Below are positions 16,016 to 25,510 of a stretch of 64,000 nucleotides of DNA, in pieces (the stretch's first letter is position 1; every line of letters begins with the position of its first letter). The position numbers and the translations under genes were made by a program. Below the pieces are notes generated by a model that worked only from the letters and a program-made list of their open reading frames with translations, did not search any database and was not told the DNA's origin. The stretch covers positions 124,001 through 188,000 of the forward strand of contig NZ_BJEQ01000005.1 in the NCBI RefSeq assembly GCF_005405585.1, in the 5' to 3' direction. This stretch comes from Agarivorans sp. Toyoura001. Its GTDB lineage: Bacteria; Pseudomonadota; Gammaproteobacteria; Enterobacterales; Celerinatantimonadaceae.

Positions 16016-16168
16016 ATGAAGTCTGATCTTCAATATGCCATCGAACGAAATGTTGCGACCAACCGCAGAGCTGTAGAAAACTACAATTTATTGCGTCAAC
16101 AAGAGCAAAACCTAGACGCTGAAGAACAGCACTTAGTATTGAACAGCGAGAACTTAAGCAACAATTAG
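16016..16168 (+). CDS. 50-aa small protein, unknown function
   Basis: ATG 16016 is preceded by AAAGGGA at good spacing, and the 50-codon frame is followed within 20 bases by a strong terminator, so this is a complete small transcription unit. The product (MKSDLQYAIERNVATNRRAV then NYNLLRQQEQ and ends NSENLSNN) is hydrophilic and likely one long helix with Gln/Glu-rich heptads, possibly coiled coil. No membrane segment or family is recognised. It lies between pfkA and the tubulin-like gene and is too short for usual gene callers. Confidence 0.65.
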   Translation: MKSDLQYAIERNVATNRRAVENYNLLRQQEQNLDAEEQHLVLNSENLSNN

Positions 16169-16185
16169 TTGTTACCGTTTACTCA

Positions 16186-16213
16186 ACAAAAAAGGGGCTA
16201 AAGCCCCTTTTTT
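16186..16213. terminator. Strong terminator between the small gene and the tubulin-like gene
   Basis: AAAAAAGGGGCT-AA-AGCCCCTTTTTT is a perfect stem flanked by A and T runs, functional in both directions: it ends the 50-aa gene (plus) and the tubulin-like gene (minus). Confidence 0.92.
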
Positions 16214-16221
16214 AGTGTTTA

Positions 16222-18309
16222 CTATTTAGCGTCTGGAACAGGTTCAATAGAATGTAAACCCGGTGATAAATGAATCACCCCCTCAGCTTGATTATCTAAA
16301 GACAAAATATTGGTTTTGCTGATTCTATGACGATAAATTTCGCGTAGATATTTAATCGCATTTTCAACATTTTTAAAGTCTAAACGGATATCATTAATAG
16401 AAACAAACTTGTCTGGCTCGCCAATTAACTCACGGTACTTCTTCTCGTACATTGGTTTAATGGCGTACCAGTTTGTATCTAAAATCTTGGCTGGGTTTTC
16501 AAAATCCCACAAAAACTTTTGCAGCTCTTCAGGATCAAACTCATCTTGAGTAATAAAGCGCAAAATAGCTTGGTCGATATCGTCGTTATAGCGGTATTCT
16601 TCTTTGGCAAAACAGCGCTTAATGTAAGCCACGACTAAGGTTAAGAAGTCGTCACTTAAACAAGGGCTTTTGGCCACTAAGGTGGTTAACGATAAATTTG
16701 CTGACGCGCCAATGACCAAGGCGTAACGTTTAAGCGTGGTATTTGGGAACAGTTTGTTGATATGAACCTTGAGTTTATTCAAGTCCATAAACGACAACTT
16801 GTAATCTTTAGGTAGCGAAATAATCGAAATTACCGATGAACAATGCTTAAAGAAGTGTAGATCGTTTAACTGTTCAGCATCATATTTGCTTTCTTGATAC
16901 TTCTTCAAAGACTGCTTATAGCGCTGAGACTCGATAGGTAGAATACTAATACCTTCAATCGCTTGGGTATCGCGGTTAAAGTGCGGCAGATCAATAGAGC
17001 GGAAGAATAGCTCGTCAATGTCTACATCATCATTCACCGACTTATTCACAACACTTTCGGCATAAGCAACCGCTACTGGGCCAGCCATGCTCATAAACAA
17101 ATCGTTGGCGTCTAGACGCACTGTTTCAGAGATATCGATACCCGCGCGACGGAAGTAGTTCTCGTCGTAATCGGTAGTAACGGCTTGAGCCGTTAAAATA
17201 TTGAATATTTGCTGAGAAATGTACTGGTTAGCGTATTTCTCCATAGTGTTTACATCAATATCTTTGCCGTTTTCGCTCTCTTCTTGCTCTACATAACGCA
17301 TGATGTCGTTAGAGATCAGCATCATTGAGTTCCAAGGGCGAATACGCTTCATTACATCTTCGGGCGTATCGTTACTTTCACGCTCAACGTTGTAGGAGAA
17401 ATCCCACTCCTCAGAAAGATATTTACACAGCAAACGTCCAGCGTTGATGTGCAGTGCTTCAGACACTTCAATACTGCTACCAGATATATTTGGCAGAATA
17501 CAAATACCCGACGTAAAGATAGGCTCGAAAACAAATGAGTCGCGTTTATCTGGCTGATTAGACGGCGATACTTGGTAATCGAAGGTTTTGCTGAGGTAGG
17601 AAAACTGTTGCGCTAAACCAAACTCTGATGCCATACCAGAGCCAGTACCACCACCCGCGCTGAAAATATAAAAATACAAGCGCGATTGGTTAGCTTTAAT
17701 GCCGCAAGAGTCAACCAAGTAAGAATGAATATGTCGCCAGTCTTCATTTCTAAAACTGCCGGTTTCTTTATTAAGAATAATTTTGGCTAAGTACTGGCCT
17801 AAGATAGGTGCGTTACCCGCACCGCCGGCATGTACTTCAGACAAATCCATTAGCTGGAGTTTTTTGTATTCCTCTAAGAATTTTTGACGCCCAGCTTGCG
17901 AGGAGTACTTGATACGACCCGCGATGTCTTTATCTAAGTCCCCCACCAACACCACGGGCTCGATTAAAAATACTGGGTTGTCACCGTTACCGTTATCCAG
18001 TGGCAAATGATTTTTAATCCAACGCATTGGCTTAAATTCACGCTCTTGTGCGATTTGATCTTGGTATTCAATTTCGTTGAGGTAATGTGTGCGGGAGTTG
18101 TAAACCAAGGTGGCTACATCGAGTGCTATATTCGAACCACATCGGCCAAGGCCAATTAAACAAACCGATGGAAAACTTTGCTCTAACAGATCTTTTTCTT
18201 CAGATAAGTTAGGGAAAATGTTTTGTCTCACCTTATCAAGGTTACCTAGAATTTTATCTAGGCTAGGTTCGGTGTAATACAAGTGTTCTATAGGAGGTGA
18301 ATCCTTCAT
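16222..18309 (-). CDS. Divergent tubulin/FtsZ-like GTPase
   Basis: This 695-residue protein has the tubulin/FtsZ GTP-binding signature SAGGGTGSGMASEF at about 217-230. Before it come an N-terminal VCLIGLGRCGSNIALDVA loop (about 49-66) and VHAGGAGNAPILGQYLA (about 159-175), the two other nucleotide-contacting segments expected in the family. It is much longer than FtsZ and lacks the FtsZ C-terminal peptide, fitting the Tubulin_2-type large tubulin-like proteins of bacteria, whose roles are mostly unknown. The start is ATG 18309 with AAGGATG. It is a lone gene between sucD and pfkA, with no obvious partner. Filament formation and membrane or cytoskeletal function are inferences. Confidence 0.75.
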   Translation of the reverse strand: MKDSPPIEHLYYTEPSLDKILGNLDKVRQNIFPNLSEEKDLLEQSFPSVCLIGLGRCGSNIALDVATLVYNSRTHYLNEIEYQDQIAQEREFKPMRWIKNHLPLDNGNGDNPVFLIEPVVLVGDLDKDIAGRIKYSSQAGRQKFLEEYKKLQLMDLSEVHAGGAGNAPILGQYLAKIILNKETGSFRNEDWRHIHSYLVDSCGIKANQSRLYFYIFSAGGGTGSGMASEFGLAQQFSYLSKTFDYQVSPSNQPDKRDSFVFEPIFTSGICILPNISGSSIEVSEALHINAGRLLCKYLSEEWDFSYNVERESNDTPEDVMKRIRPWNSMMLISNDIMRYVEQEESENGKDIDVNTMEKYANQYISQQIFNILTAQAVTTDYDENYFRRAGIDISETVRLDANDLFMSMAGPVAVAYAESVVNKSVNDDVDIDELFFRSIDLPHFNRDTQAIEGISILPIESQRYKQSLKKYQESKYDAEQLNDLHFFKHCSSVISIISLPKDYKLSFMDLNKLKVHINKLFPNTTLKRYALVIGASANLSLTTLVAKSPCLSDDFLTLVVAYIKRCFAKEEYRYNDDIDQAILRFITQDEFDPEELQKFLWDFENPAKILDTNWYAIKPMYEKKYRELIGEPDKFVSINDIRLDFKNVENAIKYLREIYRHRISKTNILSLDNQAEGVIHLSPGLHSIEPVPDAK

Positions 18310-18481
18310 AGTTCATCCTTGTTGTTAGTCTAGTTTTAATTTTATTTTTTATACCTCCATCCTTGTTCATTCCCCTCACAAAATCAAGTAATTCAGGCTT
18401 CTCGCGCTGTTTATTGTGATTGTAGTTAGTTGAGTTTACCAAAATGTTAAGAGCCAATTGTTCTAGCTAAAACAATAGTCA

Positions 18482-18508
18482 CAAAAAAGGCGCCCTACGG
18501 CGCCTTAA
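18482..18508 (-). terminator. Terminator of the suc genes
   Basis: AAGGCGCC-CTAC-GGCGCCTT forms an 8-bp G+C-rich stem, followed on the minus strand by TTTTTTGT. It lies 17 bases after the sucD stop. Confidence 0.92.
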
Positions 18509-18525
18509 TATTAAACGTAAAAAGC

Positions 18526-19398
18526 TTACCAGCCTGTTACTTCGCGTAATGCTTTACCAATATCAGCAAGACTACGTACTGTTTTAACACCAGCGTCTTC
18601 CAAAGCTGCAAATTTATCTGCTGCGGTACCTTTACCGCCTGCGATAATAGCGCCAGCATGGCCCATGCGCTTACCAGGAGGAGCTGTTACACCAGCAATG
18701 TAAGAGACTACCGGCTTAGTCACATTAGCTTTAATGTAAGCAGCAGCTTCTTCTTCAGCACTACCGCCAATTTCACCAATCATTACAATGGCTTCTGTTT
18801 GCGGATCATTTTGGAACATCTCCAAAATATCAATAAAGTTTGAACCAGGAATTGGGTCACCACCAATACCAACACAACTAGACTGACCAAACCCTTCGTC
18901 GGTAGTTTGCTTAACTGCTTCATAAGTTAAAGTACCTGAACGCGATACAATACCTACTTTACCGGCTTTGTGAATGTGACCAGGCATAATGCCAATTTTA
19001 CATTCATCAGGAGTAATTACGCCTGGGCAGTTAGGGCCAATCATACGCGCGCCAGCTTCATCTAACTTCACTTTTACGTCTAGCATATCCAATGTTGGAA
19101 TACCTTCAGTAATGGTGATGATGATTTTAATGCCTGCAGAGATTGCTTCTAAAATAGCGTCTTTACAGAAAGGAGCAGGAACGTAAATCACTGTTGCGTC
19201 TGCGCCAGTGGCTTCTACTGCTTCTCTTACCGTGTTAAATACAGGAAGACCTAAGTGAGTTTGACCGCCTTTACCAGGTGATACTCCACCTACCATTTGC
19301 GTTCCGTACTCAATCGCTTGCTCTGAGTGGAAGGTACCTTGTCCGCCAGTGAAACCTTGGCAAATCACTTTGGTATTTTTATCGATTAAAATGCTCAT
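18526..19398 (-). CDS. sucD: Succinyl-CoA synthetase alpha subunit
   Basis: ADP-forming succinate-CoA ligase alpha chain, 290 residues, the usual length. It interconverts succinyl-CoA and succinate with substrate-level phosphorylation in the TCA cycle, as a complex with SucC. The CoA-binding N-terminus ([19 protein letters not shown]) and the active-site region with the phosphorylated His ([30 protein letters not shown]) are intact. SucC ends one base into its start codon region, so the pair is translationally coupled. Confidence 0.98.
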   Translation of the reverse strand: MSILIDKNTKVICQGFTGGQGTFHSEQAIEYGTQMVGGVSPGKGGQTHLGLPVFNTVREAVEATGADATVIYVPAPFCKDAILEAISAGIKIIITITEGIPTLDMLDVKVKLDEAGARMIGPNCPGVITPDECKIGIMPGHIHKAGKVGIVSRSGTLTYEAVKQTTDEGFGQSSCVGIGGDPIPGSNFIDILEMFQNDPQTEAIVMIGEIGGSAEEEAAAYIKANVTKPVVSYIAGVTAPPGKRMGHAGAIIAGGKGTAADKFAALEDAGVKTVRSLADIGKALREVTGW

Positions 19399-20564
19399 TA
19401 TTTGGCCTCCGCAGCTTTAACTACTTGCTCTGCAGCATCTGTTAAGCTGGTAGCTGCAATAATGTTAAGGCCAGACTCAGCCAAACGTTGGGTGCCTAAT
19501 TCAGCATTGTTACCTTCTAGGCGAACAACTACTGGTACGCTTACGCCAACTTCTTCAACTGCGCCGATAATACCGTCTGCAATTAAGTCACAACGAACGA
19601 TTCCGCCGAAGATGTTTACTAATACCGCTTTTACTTTGTCATCTGACAAAATAATTTTAAATGCTTCGGTTACGCGCTCTTTGGTTGCGCCGCCGCCAAC
19701 ATCTAAGAAGTTAGCCGGAGAACCACCGTGCAATTGCACGATATCCATGGTTCCCATTGCTAAACCAGCACCGTTTACCATACAACCAATGCTGCCATCT
19801 AGGGCTACATAGTTCAGCTCCCATTGAGCGGCATGTGCTTCGCGCTCATCTTCTTGCGAAGGATCATGCATTTCGCGTAGTTTAGGCTGACGGTACATGG
19901 CATTTGAGTCGATGGTGATTTTGCCATCTAGACACACTAAATCACCACTACCAGTCACTACTAGAGGGTTAATTTCTAGTAAGGCTAAATCATGGTCAGT
20001 GAACATTTCAGCCAAACCAACAAAGATTTTGGTGAATTGACGGATTTGAGTGCCTTCTAGGCCTAATTTAAACGCAAGCTCACGCGCTTGGTATGGCTGT
20101 GGACCCACTAATGGATCAATTTCCATTTGATGAATCAGCTCAGGCGTTTCTTCGGCGACCTTTTCGATCTCCACTCCGCCTTCAATTGAAGCCATAAATA
20201 CAACGCGACGAGAAGCACGGTCTACTACCGCACCTAAATAAAGCTCGTTAGCAATGTCTGATGCTTCTTCAACCAAGATTTTTGATACTGGTTGGCCGTT
20301 AGCATCCGTTTGGTAAGTCACTAAGTTCTTACCTAACCATTGCTGAGCAAAGGATTTAATTTCTTCTTTATCAGAGGTGACTTTTACGCCACCGGCTTTA
20401 CCACGTCCACCTGCGTGAACTTGAGTTTTAACTACCCAGGTAGAGCCAGGGATTTTACCCGCAGCTTCAGCTGCTTCTTGTGGGGTATCACAGGCGTAAC
20501 CTTCTGGCACTGGCAAGCCATAGTCGGCAAATAATTGCTTGGCCTGATATTCATGCAAATTCAT
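19398..20564 (-). CDS. sucC: Succinyl-CoA synthetase beta subunit
   Basis: The beta chain (388 residues) carries the ATP-grasp nucleotide-binding domain ([15 protein letters not shown] at about 47-60) and the metal and phosphate residues of [11 protein letters not shown] and [18 protein letters not shown]. With SucD it makes succinate and ATP from succinyl-CoA. It lies about 90 bases after sucB, where two hairpins occur, and overlaps sucD by one base. Confidence 0.98.
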   Translation of the reverse strand: MNLHEYQAKQLFADYGLPVPEGYACDTPQEAAEAAGKIPGSTWVVKTQVHAGGRGKAGGVKVTSDKEEIKSFAQQWLGKNLVTYQTDANGQPVSKILVEEASDIANELYLGAVVDRASRRVVFMASIEGGVEIEKVAEETPELIHQMEIDPLVGPQPYQARELAFKLGLEGTQIRQFTKIFVGLAEMFTDHDLALLEINPLVVTGSGDLVCLDGKITIDSNAMYRQPKLREMHDPSQEDEREAHAAQWELNYVALDGSIGCMVNGAGLAMGTMDIVQLHGGSPANFLDVGGGATKERVTEAFKIILSDDKVKAVLVNIFGGIVRCDLIADGIIGAVEEVGVSVPVVVRLEGNNAELGTQRLAESGLNIIAATSLTDAAEQVVKAAEAK

Positions 20565-20598
20565 GATGTTCTATCCATAGTGTTAGGGGATACATTAG

Positions 20599-20642
20599 AG
20601 GTGCTGAACACCTTTCCGAATAAGGGCCTGAAACTCAGGCCC
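20599..20642 (-). other. Two hairpins between sucB and sucC
   Basis: AGGTG-CTGAA-CACCT (20599-20613) and GGGCCTGA...TCAGGCCC (20624-20642) lie in the sucB-sucC gap. The second has an 8-bp G+C-rich stem but only a short T-containing tail on the minus strand. They are more likely to protect the upstream message or attenuate transcription than to end it. Confidence 0.55.
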
Positions 20643-20656
20643 AATACAAAGTTTTA

Positions 20657-21838
20657 TTACACGTCGAGCAATAAGCGTGTTGGATCTTCGAGTAACTCTT
20701 TAATGGTTACTAAGAAACCAACAGACTCTTTTCCATCTACCAAGCGATGGTCGTAAGACAATGCTAAGTACATCATTGGTAGTATCTCCACTTGGCCGTT
20801 TACAGCCATTGGACGATCTTGAATTTTATGCATGCCTAAAATGGCACTTTGCGGCGGGTTAATAATTGGCGTAGACATTAGCGAGCCAAATACACCACCA
20901 TTAGTAATCGTAAAGTTACCACCGGTTAATTCATCTACGGTTAACTTACCGTCACGGCCTTTAATCGCTAAGGCACGAATGCCTTTTTCGATGTCGGCAA
21001 CACTTAGCAAATCACAGTCGCGTAATACTGGCGTAACCAAGCCTCGCGGAGTTGATACGGCAATGCTTACGTCGAAGTAATTGTGATAAACAATTTCGTC
21101 ACCATCAATAGAAGCGTTCACTTCAGGGAAACGTTTTAACGCTTCTACTACCGCTTTTACGTAGAACGACATAAAACCAAGGCGAATGTCGTGACGCTTT
21201 TCGAACACTTCTTGATATTGTTTACGCAATGTCATGATTGGCTTCATGTTTACTTCATTAAAAGTCGTTAACATCGCCGTGGTGTTTTTCGCTTCAAGCA
21301 AACGCTCAGCTACGCGCTTACGTAAACGAGTCATTGCTACACGCTTTTCGCTACGTGAAGATAATGGTGCTTGTGGAGCAGCTTCTGCTTTAGGTGCAGC
21401 GCTAGCAGCTGGCTTAGCAATATGCGCTTCAACATCTTCTTTAGTCACTCGGCCATTAGGGCCTGTGCCTTTAATTGCAGAAGCATCAATGCCCTTCTCT
21501 GCCACTAGGCGGCGTACAGAAGGTGATAACTCATCAGCACTGTCGGCTTTTTCGTTATCAGCGTCAGCGGCTTTGGTGCTTACTTCTTCACCAGCAACTG
21601 CGCCAGCTTTCATCCGGCCGATAAGCTGCTGACCAAGAACGGTAGCGCCTTCAGCTTCAATAATCTCTTCCAGAACACCGGCTTCCATTGCTGGCACTTC
21701 TAGAACAACTTTATCGGTTTCAATATCTACAATGACTTCATCACGCTCAACCGCATCACCCGGCTGTTTATGCCATGTTGCAATCGATGCATCAGCTACT
21801 GATTCGGGTAGGTCTGGCACTTTAATTTCAATGCTCAT
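20657..21838 (-). CDS. sucB: Dihydrolipoyl succinyltransferase (E2 of 2-oxoglutarate dehydrogenase)
   Basis: The 393-residue E2 core subunit transfers the succinyl group from lipoamide to CoA. An N-terminal lipoyl domain ([14 protein letters not shown], with the lipoylated Lys near residue 43) is followed by an Ala/Pro linker, a peripheral subunit-binding domain ([15 protein letters not shown]) and a catalytic domain ending in [16 protein letters not shown] with the HxxxD motif. It forms a complex with SucA and lipoamide dehydrogenase, whose gene is not in this window. It starts 21 bases after sucA. Confidence 0.98.
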   Translation of the reverse strand: MSIEIKVPDLPESVADASIATWHKQPGDAVERDEVIVDIETDKVVLEVPAMEAGVLEEIIEAEGATVLGQQLIGRMKAGAVAGEEVSTKAADADNEKADSADELSPSVRRLVAEKGIDASAIKGTGPNGRVTKEDVEAHIAKPAASAAPKAEAAPQAPLSSRSEKRVAMTRLRKRVAERLLEAKNTTAMLTTFNEVNMKPIMTLRKQYQEVFEKRHDIRLGFMSFYVKAVVEALKRFPEVNASIDGDEIVYHNYFDVSIAVSTPRGLVTPVLRDCDLLSVADIEKGIRALAIKGRDGKLTVDELTGGNFTITNGGVFGSLMSTPIINPPQSAILGMHKIQDRPMAVNGQVEILPMMYLALSYDHRLVDGKESVGFLVTIKELLEDPTRLLLDV

Positions 21839-21859
21839 TAAGGCTTCCTTTATTCTTTT

Positions 21860-24661
21860 TTATTCAACTGTCAACGCATCAGTAACGAGGGCGCGTTGTT
21901 GTTTTAAGTGAAGAGACATATACCCAACCGCAGGTGATGCTGATGCTGGTCGGCCAGCATAACGTAAATCTGCTCCGGCAGGGATTACCGATTTAAAGTG
22001 ATGCTGGCTACTATACCAAGCACCCTGATTTAGTGGTTCTTCCTGACACCAAACAAATCTTTCTACGTGTTTGTATTGCTCAAAAATCTGTTGCACGTCT
22101 TGGTCTGGGAACGGGTACAACTGCTCTACGCGAATAATCGCTACGTCAGTCTGCTCGTTCTTACGGCGCTGCTCTAGCAAGTCGTAATACACTTTACCCG
22201 AACACATCACCACTTGGCGCACTTGCGCTGGATCTAAATCATCAATTTCTGGTATCGCATTTTGAAACTGACCATCGGCCAACTCTTCTAAACTAGATAC
22301 CGCCAATGGATGACGTAACAACGACTTAGGCGACATAACCACCAGTGGACGACGCATTGGACGCACCTGTTGACGACGCAACATATGGTAAACCTGAGCT
22401 GGCGTAGATGGCACACACACTTGCATGTTGTGCTCAGCACATAGCTGAAGGTAACGTTCTAAACGCGCTGATGAGTGCTCTGGGCCTTGACCTTCGTAAC
22501 CATGAGGAAGCAACATAACCAAGCCACACATACGGCCCCATTTTTGCTCGCCTGAAGATAAGAATTGATCAATAACCACTTGAGCGCCGTTAGCAAAGTC
22601 ACCAAACTGCGCTTCCCAAATCACTAAGGTAGAAGGCTCTGCAGTGGTGTAACCATATTCAAACGCTAACACAGCTTCTTCTGACAATACTGAGTCAAAT
22701 AGGGCTAAATGGCCTTGGTCTTCAGCTAAGTTCTTAAGCGGTACATAGGTAGAGGCATCAGTTTGATTGTGTAATACAGCATGACGGTGGAAGAATGTTC
22801 CACGACCAGAATCCTGACCAGTGATACGAATATTTTGCTTTTCATCAAGCAAGCTCGCATACGCCAAGTTCTCTGCAAAGCCCCAATCAACCGGTTTTTC
22901 TCCACGAGTCATTAACATACGATCGTCGTTAATTTTCTTAACTCGTGGGTGAAGCTTGTGCTCTTCCGGCAGTTTGGTTAAACGCTCACCTAAATCTTTA
23001 ACGGCTTCGATTGGCAATGAAGAGCTGTACTCCATGTCCCACTCGTGACCAAGGTAGGGACGCCAATCAACACTGTGTTCGGTCATCGGTCGCCATTCGT
23101 CGACAACACAATCGCCGTTATCGAGTTGGTCACGGTAACCATTAACTAGCGCAGTGACTTCGGCACTATCTAACTGGCCACGTTCTACCAATACATCGGC
23201 GTAAAACTTACGCGGCGTTGGGTGTTTTTTGATTTTTTGGTACATCAAAGGCTGTGTAGCATTTGGCTCATCGGCTTCGTTATGCCCATGGCGGCGATAA
23301 CATACCAAATCAATCACGACATCACGCTTAAAGGTATTGCGGTAATCTAAGGCCATGCGGCTAACGAAAGCGACAGCCTCTGGGTCATCGCCATTAACGT
23401 GGAAAATCGGCGCCTGAACCATTTTCGCAATATCAGTACAATATTGTGTTGAGCGAGTATCGCGAGGATTAGAGGTAGTAAAACCAACCTGGTTGTTTAC
23501 TACAATGCGCACCGTACCGCCCACTTTAAAGCCACGCGCTTGTGACATATTAAAAGTTTCTTGGACTACGCCCTGCCCGGCAATCGCCGAATCACCATGA
23601 ATAGTAATAGGCAGACAATTCTCACCTGCACGTCGATCTTGCCTGGCACGTACCGAGCCCATGACTACTGGATTAACAATCTCTAAGTGAGACGGGTTAA
23701 ACGCTAATGACATGTGCACATTACCACCCGGAGTGGCAAAGTCTGAACTAAAACCTTGGTGATATTTTACATCACCAGTGCCCCAAGTATCGTCGTGTTT
23801 ACCGGCAAACTCATCAAACAATTCTGATGGATTTTTACCTAACACATTCACCAATACGTTTAGGCGACCGCGGTGAGCCATGCCCACTACAACTTCTTTA
23901 GTACCTTGGATACCGGCAGAGCGAACAATCTCTTTTAGCATAACCAGTAAGCTGTCACCGCCTTCTAGCGAGAAACGCTTAGCACCAGGGAATTTAGCCC
24001 CTAGGTATTTTTCTAAGCCTTCGGCTGCGGTTAAGCTTTTAAGGAAACGAACCCGATCTTCTTGAGTAAACTCACCTTGGCCTTCTACAGACTCTAAACG
24101 GCTTTGAATCCAGCGTTTTTCATCCGTATCGGTGATGTGCATATACTCAGCACCGATTGAGCCACAGTAGGTTTTAAGCAAAGATTTGTGCAAATCTTTA
24201 AGCGCCATGGTGTCTTTACCAATGGCGTAAGAACCTACATTAAAGGTTTCTTCAAAGTCTGCGCTATCTAAAGCATGAAACTCAGGAGTGAGGTCGGCTA
24301 CACGTTCTTGCTGCCATAAACCTAAAGGATCCAGTTGCGCATGCTGATGACCACGGAAGCGGTAAGCATTAATTAACTGCAGCACTTTAACTTGTTTGGC
24401 ACCATGTTGAGGATCTTCAACAGGCGAACTAAAACGAGAGGTATCTTTCGCTAAACGGCGAAAGTAATCACGAATTGGAGCGTGCGGGGTATCTTCAGAT
24501 GTACCTTCTACAGCAGGGAGTTCAGTGAATACTTCCTGCCATTCTTCAGATACAGATGAAGGATCTTCTAAAAACGCCTCATAGAGGTCTTCCACATAGG
24601 TCGAGTTGGCACCAGCTAAATGCGAGGACTCTAGCCAGGCTTTCAATACGCCATTTTGCAT
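21860..24661 (-). CDS. sucA: 2-Oxoglutarate dehydrogenase E1 subunit
   Basis: Thiamine diphosphate-dependent decarboxylase of 933 residues, the size of E. coli SucA. It decarboxylates 2-oxoglutarate and transfers the succinyl moiety to SucB. Recognisable parts are the N-terminal SucB-binding end (SYVEDLYEAFLEDP-like), the catalytic GMAHRGRLNVLVNVLGK, NPSHLEIVNPVVMG, the ThDP site GDSAIAGQGVVQETFNMS and the E1 C-terminal IRITGQDSGRGTFFHRHAV. An AGGGA ribosome site lies a short way before ATG 24661. A hairpin upstream separates it partly from sdhB. Confidence 0.98.
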   Translation of the reverse strand: MQNGVLKAWLESSHLAGANSTYVEDLYEAFLEDPSSVSEEWQEVFTELPAVEGTSEDTPHAPIRDYFRRLAKDTSRFSSPVEDPQHGAKQVKVLQLINAYRFRGHQHAQLDPLGLWQQERVADLTPEFHALDSADFEETFNVGSYAIGKDTMALKDLHKSLLKTYCGSIGAEYMHITDTDEKRWIQSRLESVEGQGEFTQEDRVRFLKSLTAAEGLEKYLGAKFPGAKRFSLEGGDSLLVMLKEIVRSAGIQGTKEVVVGMAHRGRLNVLVNVLGKNPSELFDEFAGKHDDTWGTGDVKYHQGFSSDFATPGGNVHMSLAFNPSHLEIVNPVVMGSVRARQDRRAGENCLPITIHGDSAIAGQGVVQETFNMSQARGFKVGGTVRIVVNNQVGFTTSNPRDTRSTQYCTDIAKMVQAPIFHVNGDDPEAVAFVSRMALDYRNTFKRDVVIDLVCYRRHGHNEADEPNATQPLMYQKIKKHPTPRKFYADVLVERGQLDSAEVTALVNGYRDQLDNGDCVVDEWRPMTEHSVDWRPYLGHEWDMEYSSSLPIEAVKDLGERLTKLPEEHKLHPRVKKINDDRMLMTRGEKPVDWGFAENLAYASLLDEKQNIRITGQDSGRGTFFHRHAVLHNQTDASTYVPLKNLAEDQGHLALFDSVLSEEAVLAFEYGYTTAEPSTLVIWEAQFGDFANGAQVVIDQFLSSGEQKWGRMCGLVMLLPHGYEGQGPEHSSARLERYLQLCAEHNMQVCVPSTPAQVYHMLRRQQVRPMRRPLVVMSPKSLLRHPLAVSSLEELADGQFQNAIPEIDDLDPAQVRQVVMCSGKVYYDLLEQRRKNEQTDVAIIRVEQLYPFPDQDVQQIFEQYKHVERFVWCQEEPLNQGAWYSSQHHFKSVIPAGADLRYAGRPASASPAVGYMSLHLKQQRALVTDALTVE

Positions 24662-24714
24662 TTAAACGCTATCCCTTTATTTTCTACGTCACTGTATGAC
24701 TTTATAGGGTTTGA

Positions 24715-24752
24715 TAAAAAAATAGCCATTCTACCGAAGTAAAATGGCTATT
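24715..24752 (-). terminator. Hairpin with T-run between sdhB and sucA
   Basis: On the minus strand AATAGCCATT...AATGGCTATT (10-bp perfect arms) is followed by a TTTTTT run. It is well placed to terminate or attenuate sdhCDAB transcription before sucA. Confidence 0.78.
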
Positions 24753-24785
24753 TAGAACCAAGCTAATTATAAAAATTAACTTTTG

Positions 24786-25499
24786 CTAAACAGCCCGTTT
24801 TATCAGCATCGACTTAATATGGCCGATTGCTTTTGTCGGGTTTAATCCTTTAGGACAAACACTTACACAATTCATAATGCCATGGCAACGAAAAACGCTG
24901 AAAGCATCATCTAATTCTGATAATCGTTCGTCTGTTGCTGTATCACGGCTGTCTGCAAGCCAGCGGTATGCTGCCAATAGGCCAGCAGGGCCAACAAATT
25001 TCTCAGGATTCCACCAGAATGAAGGACAAGAAGTTGAACAACATGCACATAAGATACATTCGTACATACCGTCTAACTTTTCACGCTCTTCTGGGCTCTG
25101 CAAGTTTTCGCGAGCTGGCGGAATCTGCTCATCATTAATCAAAAATGGCTTAATGCGAGCATAGTTATCATAGAACTGTCCCATGTCCACAACCAAGTCG
25201 CGAACCACAGGAAGGCCAGGTAACGGGCGGATAACAATATCGCCTTTACCCAATAAGTCTGACAAAGGTGTAACACATGCCAGACCATTTTTACCGTTCA
25301 TGTTAATACCGTCTGAACCACAAACCCCTTCGCGGCAAGAGCGGCGGAAAGCGATGCTAGGGTCTTGTTCTTTAAGCAAAATTAATGCATCTAGCACCAT
25401 CATATCAGAGCCCTCAGGGACCTCAAGTTGATATGACTTCATATTTGGCTTGGTATCAGTATCCGGGTTGTAGCGGTACAAAGAAAAATTAACGTTCAT
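24786..25499 (-). CDS. sdhB: Succinate dehydrogenase iron-sulfur subunit
   Basis: Complex II iron-sulfur protein of 237 residues, carrying electrons from SdhA to quinone. The [2Fe-2S] motif is CREGVCGSDG with the distal Cys in GLACV. The [4Fe-4S] and [3Fe-4S] motifs are CILCACCSTSCPS and CHGIMNCVSVCPKGLNP. It starts 11 bases after sdhA and ends before a strong hairpin. Confidence 0.98.
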   Translation of the reverse strand: MNVNFSLYRYNPDTDTKPNMKSYQLEVPEGSDMMVLDALILLKEQDPSIAFRRSCREGVCGSDGINMNGKNGLACVTPLSDLLGKGDIVIRPLPGLPVVRDLVVDMGQFYDNYARIKPFLINDEQIPPARENLQSPEEREKLDGMYECILCACCSTSCPSFWWNPEKFVGPAGLLAAYRWLADSRDTATDERLSELDDAFSVFRCHGIMNCVSVCPKGLNPTKAIGHIKSMLIKRAV

Positions 25500-25510
25500 T
25501 TGCCGCCTCC

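Noticed and set aside
18310-18457. Small minus-strand frame upstream of the tubulin-like gene
   Set aside because: No ribosome site and no conserved features; the tubulin-like gene has its own AAGGATG start.
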